Below are positions 1 through 6,400 of a stretch of 64,000 nucleotides of DNA, piece by piece. Position numbers and translations under genes: made by a program. Position 1 is the first letter of the stretch; each line of letters begins with the position of its first letter. The notes under the pieces are model-generated. The model was not told the origin of the DNA and searched no databases. It saw only the letters and a program-made list of their open reading frames with translations. Source of the DNA: Alphaproteobacteria bacterium (GTDB taxonomy: Bacteria > Pseudomonadota > Alphaproteobacteria > UBA828); assembly GCA_022826665.1 (NCBI GenBank), contig JAJDUK010000056.1:1-64000 (forward strand), read 5' to 3'.

Positions 1-930
1 CACCGAAAGGCCGACGGACGAGCCCAGCGTCTCGCTGAGCGAGACATCCACGCCGTGGTCGCTCTCGCGCTCGAAACGCACCGCGTAGAGGTGGACGCTC
101 AGCGTCACCGGACGCAGCACCTCGCGGTTGAGCCAGGCGAGATAGCCACGCACCTTGCGCACGTCCGCGGGCGCGCCGCTTACCGTCACCGAGGCGCTCG
201 CAGGCGAGACGGTAACCGTGCTCTCCTCGCCCACGAGGCCCGCGATCTGCTCTTCGATCTCGGGCCAGGGGTCGTAGACGATCTCGCTCTCGATGGACTG
301 GGCGCTGAGGCTGCTCGATCCGTCCTCGCCGGCCTGGTCCTGCGTCGACGACGAGGCGCCGTGGCGCTCGGTGCCGGCCAGAGCGTTGACCCGGAACACT
401 GCCGTCAGCCGGCGCACGATCTCGATGCGGCCCGTATCCGCGTAGCGCCACTCGTGGCCGGCGGCCTCGGTCCAGGCGTCCAGCAGCCGGTCGAGGGGGC
501 CGGTCCAGACGGCGCCGTTCGGCACCAGCAGGTCCGTGGCGGCGAAGGGCGTCCCCGCGTTCTTGCGGGCGGTGCCGACGAAGCGCACGGGGATGCCGGT
601 AGCGACCTCAATGCGCGCCGCCAGCACTGCATCGTCATCGGCACCTGCCAGCGGCAGGGTCACCGCGTCTTCGGTAAGCAGGCGCTCGGGCAGCGTGCCC
701 TTGTCTTCTTCAATTGGGACCAGCCCCACCCAGGGCCGGTCCACCCGGCGCACCGTCACGTAGCCGGGCTCGGCCGATGCGCCCGCGCGCGCCGCTGCGG
801 CATCCCGGGCCACCGCATGCGCTTCGTCCCGCGCGTCCTCCACGGCCGTGAACCCGCAGCCGCACAGAAGAAGGACAGGCAGGGCCAGAAGCGGCCATGG
901 CCCGGCTACGGGAAAACGCCGCGCGGTCAT
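1..930 (-). CDS. PilN-like type IVB pilus secretin lipoprotein (5' part; runs off the left edge)
   Basis: Translation from the ATG at 930 gives at least 310 residues with no stop before base 1. The N-terminus is a lipoprotein signal: basic MTARR, a hydrophobic stretch, then LLLCGCG, with Cys24 the likely lipidated residue. A periplasmic region follows. Around residues 215-275 there is a secretin N-domain-like segment ending VRKVRGYLAWLNRE, then VTLSVHLYAV, where secretin cores begin. This matches PilN of R64-type thin pili, an outer-membrane lipoprotein ring. The start overlaps the stop of the upstream DNA-binding gene (ATGA), so the two are translationally coupled. Such pil genes are usual on conjugative or integrative elements, which fits the integrase and repressor nearby. 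A general PulD/GspD-type secretin is the alternative; the barrel domain lies outside the window. Confidence 0.7.
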   Translation of the reverse strand, partial: MTARRFPVAGPWPLLALPVLLLCGCGFTAVEDARDEAHAVARDAAAARAGASAEPGYVTVRRVDRPWVGLVPIEEDKGTLPERLLTEDAVTLPLAGADDDAVLAARIEVATGIPVRFVGTARKNAGTPFAATDLLVPNGAVWTGPLDRLLDAWTEAAGHEWRYADTGRIEIVRRLTAVFRVNALAGTERHGASSSTQDQAGEDGSSSLSAQSIESEIVYDPWPEIEEQIAGLVGEESTVTVSPASASVTVSGAPADVRKVRGYLAWLNREVLRPVTLSVHLYAVRFERESDHGVDVSLSETLGSSVGLSV

Positions 931-1718
931 CGGTCGTCCTCCCGGGTATCACGGGAGATGTCCTCCTCGGATTCGGGTGAAGCGCCCTCCGCAGAGCCAG
1001 AGAGATCGTCTTCCGGCGTGCCGGGCGGCTCGTCGGCAAGCAACTTGCCCAGATCCGAGGTCGTGGACCGCCGACGGGTCTTCAACCACCTCTTCACGTC
1101 CTCCCGGGCATAGATGATGTGTCCTCTCAGCTTGAGAAACGGCGGTCCGCCGCCGACCACCCTGTACCGGTCCAGGGTGTGCCGGCTCATGCGCAGGAGT
1201 TCGGCGAGCTCGACCACGCTCCAAAAGAGAGCACCCGCCAGTGCCGCCTGCGGCTTGTCGACAAGTTCGGGCTGTTGCGCCTTGTCGCCCTCCCCCTCTT
1301 CGTCCTGCAGCGCCTCTCTTGTAGCCACTTCGATCATGCGCGACTCCTCGGCGCTCGCGTTCTGCCTCATCCAGGCGCGCACGCGGTCGACGGTCTTGAG
1401 GCGGGGCGAGGAGCCATTGCGCAGGCGCGTCACGAAAGAGCGGTTCCCGATCGCCCCTTCGCCGACCACTGTGGCCTTGGCGCCTGTCACCGCCAGGTAC
1501 GCATCGACCTCGCATCGGAAGCGCGGACCGATGGGCTCCAGTCCCATGAACACGAGCACACGGTCGGCGGTATCGAGCCTGGGGGAGCAGCCGTCCATCA
1601 GGACGCGGACGAAGGAGGGGTTGCCGAAGAGGAGCCTGCCCATTCGTGACGGGCTGAACTTTCGGCGTTCCATGAATGACATGACGGCGCTTCGGAGGTG
1701 TTGAGCACTATCGGTCAT
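927..1718 (-). CDS. DNA-binding protein with duplicated N-terminal module and excisionase-like HTH
   Basis: 263 residues. The N-terminal half holds two copies of one module: GNPSFVRVLMDGCSPRL (residues 32-48) and GNRSFVTRLRNGSSPRL (91-107), each followed by a TxDRVxxxM segment. Each looks like a small helical DNA-binding unit. Residues about 168-213 form an AlpA/excisionase-type helix-turn-helix (SVVELAELLRMSRHTLDRY, then a K/R-rich wing ending DVKRWLK). The C-terminus is acidic. The ATG at 1718 is preferred; an in-frame TTG at 1754 would add 12 residues. No clear Shine-Dalgarno is seen for either. Its stop overlaps the start of the secretin gene. It is likely a regulator of the pilus/element operon. 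A possible -35 TTGACA lies upstream at 1785-1790 on the minus strand. Confidence 0.75.
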   Translation of the reverse strand: MTDSAQHLRSAVMSFMERRKFSPSRMGRLLFGNPSFVRVLMDGCSPRLDTADRVLVFMGLEPIGPRFRCEVDAYLAVTGAKATVVGEGAIGNRSFVTRLRNGSSPRLKTVDRVRAWMRQNASAEESRMIEVATREALQDEEGEGDKAQQPELVDKPQAALAGALFWSVVELAELLRMSRHTLDRYRVVGGGPPFLKLRGHIIYAREDVKRWLKTRRRSTTSDLGKLLADEPPGTPEDDLSGSAEGASPESEEDISRDTREDDR

Positions 1719-1754
1719 GACAGGGAACGTAGATGGAACGCGCGCGGTATTCAA

Positions 1755-2033
1755 TATGTTTCGGTAGCTAGTTTCCTACACTCTTGTCAATCATGCGCAA
1801 TCGCCCGCAGAATCTTGACGAATCGCACCTTCCCTACGTGCCTTTGCGGAGGCCCGACGACCTGATTCCGCACGGGGACCGGCGTCTGCAAGCAGCAGGC
1901 GCTCGATATTCCGGGTTCTGTTCTCTTGGCGAGCCCTCAATCGCTGCGGAGAGCTCAGCCTAACCCTGCAACGCGCTCGGCGGGTTCGAAGTCGAGCGAT
2001 CGGATCGTATCTGAACAATTGAGCAACATATGC
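1755..2033. other. Intergenic region between divergent regulator genes
   Basis: No convincing gene is seen here. The region separates the minus-strand regulator/secretin pair from the plus-strand S24 repressor, so it should hold both promoters. A TTGACA on the minus strand (1785-1790) could serve the leftward operon, although no good -10 was recognised. A short minus-strand open frame (1791-2018) has a composition typical of chance frames and no ribosome binding site. Confidence 0.5.
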
Positions 2034-2069
2034 TTGACAACACGATAGTGTGTATTATGTCATACATAC
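2034..2069 (+). promoter_or_regulatory. Promoter and palindromic operator of the S24 repressor gene
   Basis: A perfect -35 hexamer TTGACA lies at 2034-2039. The -10 is best read as TATGTC (2056-2061, 16-bp spacing) inside an AT-rich segment. An inverted repeat, TGTGTAT-N6-ATACATA (2050-2069, one mismatch), covers the -10. A palindrome over the -10 just upstream of a phage-type repressor is the usual arrangement for autorepression. That function is inferred. Confidence 0.55.
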
Positions 2070-2093
2070 GAAGAGACACTCTCGAGGACGCCC

Positions 2094-2837
2094 ATGCACG
2101 ATCAGCCACGGAACCAGGCAGATGACGACAAGGCACGTCTTCTGCAGAACGACCCCATCAGAAAGAGAATCCGCCAGCTATTGCGCGGGCGGGACGCCAC
2201 AATGCGCGAGGCCTCCCTCGCCATCGGCCGCGGCTCCTCGTACATGCACCAGTTCCTCGAACGCGGCGTCCCCAAGGCGCTCAGGTCGCGCGACCGCAGC
2301 GCGCTCGCCGAATGGCTCGGGTGCGACCCGGAGGAGTTGCGTCACGACTACGTGCCGAAGCGCAGGCCAGCGAAGCCCCGAACCCCGCGCTTCAGGCCAC
2401 CGCAGCTTCCGAACGCGCCGGTATCCGCGGTCCGCGAAATGGCTGTGGACGCCTCCGCCGGTCCCGGGGCTCTCAATGATGACAACGCTGCCGAGGCGGC
2501 GCGCTGGTACCTGCCCGACGCCATGATCCGCCACGAGGGACGCACCGCGCCCGAGAACCTGCGCATCCTCGGCGCCCGCGGCGATTCCATGGAGCCCCTC
2601 GTCGGCGAGGGCGACAGGATCGTGGTCGACACCTCTCGCCGCGTGCCGGTGACCGGTGAGATGGTCGTGCTCTGGGACGGCGGCGGCCTCGTGGTCAAGC
2701 GGGTCGAGATGCTGATCCACACAGAGCCTCCCGCGATCCGTCTGCACTCCGCCAATCCCGCCTACGAGCCCTACACCTGCCTCGTCGACGAGGCCCACAT
2801 CGTGGGCACGGTGATCTGGGCCTTCAGCAGACTCTGA
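2094..2837 (+). CDS. S24-family (LexA/C1-like) phage-type repressor
   Basis: 247 residues. The N-terminal part (about 20-85) is a helix-turn-helix domain of the kind found in phage C1-like proteins (MREASLAIGRGSSYMHQFLE). A proline-rich linker follows. The C-terminal S24 peptidase domain has GDSMEP with Ser165 and VVKRVE with Lys202, the serine/lysine dyad for self-cleavage. An Ala-Gly pair at 122-123 is a possible cleavage site. It probably represses genes of the integrated element and is inactivated after DNA damage. It stands alone, with its own palindromic promoter region, and faces away from the regulator/secretin operon. The family call is secure; the regulated genes are unknown. Confidence 0.85.
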   Translation: MHDQPRNQADDDKARLLQNDPIRKRIRQLLRGRDATMREASLAIGRGSSYMHQFLERGVPKALRSRDRSALAEWLGCDPEELRHDYVPKRRPAKPRTPRFRPPQLPNAPVSAVREMAVDASAGPGALNDDNAAEAARWYLPDAMIRHEGRTAPENLRILGARGDSMEPLVGEGDRIVVDTSRRVPVTGEMVVLWDGGGLVVKRVEMLIHTEPPAIRLHSANPAYEPYTCLVDEAHIVGTVIWAFSRL

Positions 2838-2870
2838 CGCAAGACCGGTGCGAGCGCACCACCTTGGTTT

Positions 2871-3356
2871 TCAGCTTGACGCCGGGCCGAAGTTCCAGGG
2901 CAGGAGTTCGTGAATTCGGGATTGAGGATGGCCGGCCGCGATTTTCTCCAGCGTGCTCTTGAGCCAAGCGTAGGGCGCCGTTCATCTTGCACGCCTCGAT
3001 GAGCGAGCCGACACGGCCCCAGGAGCGAGCGCCCTCGTCGTGGCCCGCGAACAGCGCGTTTGTCGAGGTCAATTTGATCGGTCGGATTTCGAATTTTCGA
3101 CGAAGTTTCTGTCCATCTCGACGCGCCCGTCGTACAGGAATGCCAGCAACCCGTCCCACTGGTTGGCGATGTAGGTGAGCTTCTCGCCCAAGCGCGAGTG
3201 CGGTGAGACGCGCGAGCGCTGCTCGTCGAGCCACACGCCGAAGGCGTTCACCAGCGGCGCCGACTCGGTCCACCGGACGAACTGGCGCGTCGCCGGCGGC
3301 TTGCCTCGGATCTTGTCCTCGATCTTGTAGAGCCGCGCGATCCGCCTCAGACCCAC
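2871..3356 (-). pseudogene. IS66-family transposase (TnpC) 3' relic, frameshifted
   Basis: Three minus-strand frames together rebuild the C-terminal part of an IS66 TnpC. The first segment includes VSPHSRLGEKLTYIANQWDG and GRVEMDRNFVEN. A second frame continues NALFAGHDEGARSWGRVGS. A third ends with LKSTLEKIAAGHPQSRIHEL and a stop at 2871-2873. At least two frameshifts are therefore present and the N-terminal two thirds are missing. No complete inverted repeats were recognised. It marks old transposition next to the autotransporter gene and cannot encode a working transposase. Confidence 0.85.
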
Positions 3357-3492
3357 CTGAGCGTGCTCGCGTTAACTGATAGTGTGGTTTTCAGATAACT
3401 CGCTGGTTGCTCTGCGGCACGTTGTCGATCGGCCGTCGGCAGGGGCTCTTTCCCAATCACAAGAGATTTAGTATGGGTCGCAGGAGGTTGTC
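3357..3492 (+). promoter_or_regulatory. Leader and strong Shine-Dalgarno of the autotransporter gene
   Basis: This 136-bp region lies between the IS66 relic and the autotransporter gene and is relatively AT-rich. A perfect AGGAGG at 3482-3487 sits 5 nt before the ATG at 3493. This decides the start: translation begins upstream of the octamer repeat tract. By contrast the in-frame ATG at 3790, downstream of the tract, has no recognisable Shine-Dalgarno. A promoter must lie here but no confident -35/-10 pair was found. Confidence 0.6.
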
Positions 3493-6400
3493 ATGCGGCT
3501 CCGGGGGCATTTGCGCACCGGCGGCCGTCGGTACCACGATCAAGTGACGGGACATGTGATGATGAGATTTGGCGACAGGACTTGGGCCGTGCTGTGCGCG
3601 GCCGTCGAAACGATCCGCAATTGGGGCCGCAATCCGGACTTGACAAGTGCGGATAATGCCAGTCTCCATGTGGTCGCCGGGTCGCCGGGTCGCCGGGTCG
3701 CCGGGTCGCCGGGTCGCCGGGTCGCCGGGTCGCCGGGTCGCCGGGTCGCCGGGTCGCCGGGTCGCTCTGCCTGCGTCCGCGTGACGGCCATGAGCGCCTC
3801 CGTATGGGGCGGTTCCCGCCCGCCGGCCTCCCCGCCTGAACCTTCTTTCTCCGCCGACGGGCGTACGCCTTCACGCTGGCGCTCCGCTTCCGACAGTCCC
3901 GAACCTTCCTTCCGCCCCGCAGTGGCGGGCGCCGGCATCGTCGCCCGCGCGGTGCGCCCCGTCCTTGCCGCCGCGCTGCTCGGCCTGCCGCCGCTGCTCT
4001 TCGGCGCCGGCGGCGCCCTGGCTCAGGTGATCACGGATCCCTGGCTGGACCCGCCCACCGTGAGCTTCAAGGACGCCACCCTTACGCTGGACGAGGACGC
4101 GGGCCGAGGTAAAGACCCGCGTTTCGGTGAACTGAAGGTAACGATCGTTCAGTCCCACTACCGCATCGGGCCGAACACCGTGACCATTACGGCTTCCGAC
4201 AGCGGCACCGGCGCCGGCCACGCCACGGCGAACGACGACTACAAACCCGGGCCGTTTCAGGTCACCATCCCGGGGGGCGAGACGGAGGTCACGGCGTACC
4301 TGAAGGTGCTCATCGACGACAACGCTGTCGAAGAGGACGAGACCTTCACCCTGACTCTCTCCGGCTTCACCGGCGACCTGATCGCGGGCAGCCAGGCGAC
4401 GGCGACGGTGACCATCGTGGACGACGAGTACACGGTCAGCATCGACCCGGCAGGCACACAACATATGCAAGGCATAGTCACCCAGGTCGAAGAGGACGCG
4501 GGTTACGTCGAGGTGGGCATCGTCCTGTCCAAGGCGCTCAGGCGGACTTTCAATATGCGTTTCAGGTATCGCTCGACCGGCGGCTCGACCGGCGCCATCC
4601 TGGGCAAGGATTACCGCAATGGTCCGAGGAGGGTGACTTTTCCCGCAGGGCAGACAAAGGCCACCCTGAGAGTGCCGATCGTCGATGACACGATCGTGGA
4701 GAGAAGCGAGTTCTTCTACATCGAGGTTGACCCTGCGAGCTTGCCGGACGGCCACCCCGGCGCCGTCTTCTCCCACCCTGTCCAAATCCGGGACAACGAC
4801 GGGTCCGGCACGACCCCCGATGCGGGCACAATCGTGCCGATGACGCTCTACGAGGGCCAGACCAGGACCTTTACCATCAGGAACATCCCCCCTGAATGGG
4901 GCTCATCGCACGACAGGGTGAGCCGCCCAAAAGTGGAATTCCGTACCGGCGGCACCGCCCACACTACCCCGGGCTTCCACACGAGCAGGTTCAAATGCAG
5001 TTTTCAGGGTGTCGGGGACTACAACAGCCAGGCCATCGATATCTGCGTCGAGGACGAACCCGGTGCCGGGTTCGCGCGCGCTTCCATCGACAATGACGCG
5101 CGCGTCGTCACCTTCCAGTTGACCGCGCTCCGGGACCGGGAAACGGAGGGGAGCGAGACCGTCATGCTCAGGGTCACCTCCGGAGTCGCGAGCACATACT
5201 ACTACGACTTCGAGATCGCCATCACGGACCAGCCGAGCGAGTATGTGCGATCCGGCAGTCGGGAGGCGGGCAACTTCCGGTGCCGGGTACCGATCCCGCA
5301 GCCCCATGACGTGTTTCCGGGCAAGACCAACGTCGATCTTACCGATGCCGAGATACGGCAGTGGATGGCGGAGGTGAACAGACAGGAGCGGCGCTCCTAC
5401 GCGCTGCCGGAGGGGCTGGTGGCGGACTGGGACAAGGACAGCTACGAGGTCGGCGAGAAGGCGACGATCCGGTTCCGCACGGCGGACGGCGAGCCCTCCT
5501 GCGCCTCGATCTACTTTACGATCAACCTCGGCTCGCAGCCCGGGTTCTGGGAGCAGAACCCGCCGATCACCGCGTATTGGCAGACCGAATACAACGCCCG
5601 CATCCGGGTGCCGCTGTACCGCGGCGACTCGGAGGCGACGATGTCGGTGCCGGTGGAGGCGCCGGGCACGGCGAGTTTCCGGGTTCTGGGGGTGTGGAGC
5701 CCCTATGGCTGGGGGAGCAGACCGACGCCGGTGGACGGCGACGGCAACGTGCTCGCCCCCGACGTGGAGGCGACGGCGCGGGTCTGCACCGGCACGTGCC
5801 CGAGCATGGGCGAGGTTCCGCTGCCCGAGGTGAGCATCGCCGGGGCCTTCTCGGGCAGCGAGGGCGACCAGGCGGGCTTCACGCTCCAGGCGGACCCGGC
5901 CCCGCCGGCCGGCGAGACCCTGGAGGTGGACGTGACGATCACGGCCGAGGGCGACTTCGGCGTCGAGACCGGCGCCCGGAAGGTGACCGTCGGGAGCGAC
6001 GGCTACGCCGAGCTGCTCCTCGAGACGACGGGCGACGACGTGGACGAGCCCGACGGCTCGGTGACGCTGACGATCGAGCCCCGTGCCGGCTACTACACCC
6101 TGGGCCTGCCGGCGATGGTGACCACGGGGATCGTGGACGATGACGATACGGTGGACGGCCTGAGCGACGGGAACGCGGAGGCGACGGCGCTGCCGGCGGC
6201 GCATCCGGTGATGAAATACGCCGCGCTGGTCAAGACGTTCCACGACCGGATCGGGGCGCGGAACCAGCATGGTAATGGCCCCGAAGGCGGCTGGAACAAA
6301 CGGTTCCTGAAGGCGATGGGGCATCCGGACTACGTGGACTACCCGCAGGCGGCGGTGACGGTGGCGGACGCAAGGAGGCTGTGGAACCACGGCGGCCCCG

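Noticed and set aside
1791-2018. Small minus-strand gene in the regulator intergenic region
   Set aside because: Arg-rich, no ribosome binding site, overlaps the likely promoters.
2845-2862. Hairpin GGTGCGAGCGCACC as terminator of the repressor gene
   Set aside because: The stem is only 5 bp and no T-run follows on the plus strand.
3673-3765. CRISPR-like repeat array
   Set aside because: Units are 8 bp with no spacers; it is a simple tandem repeat.
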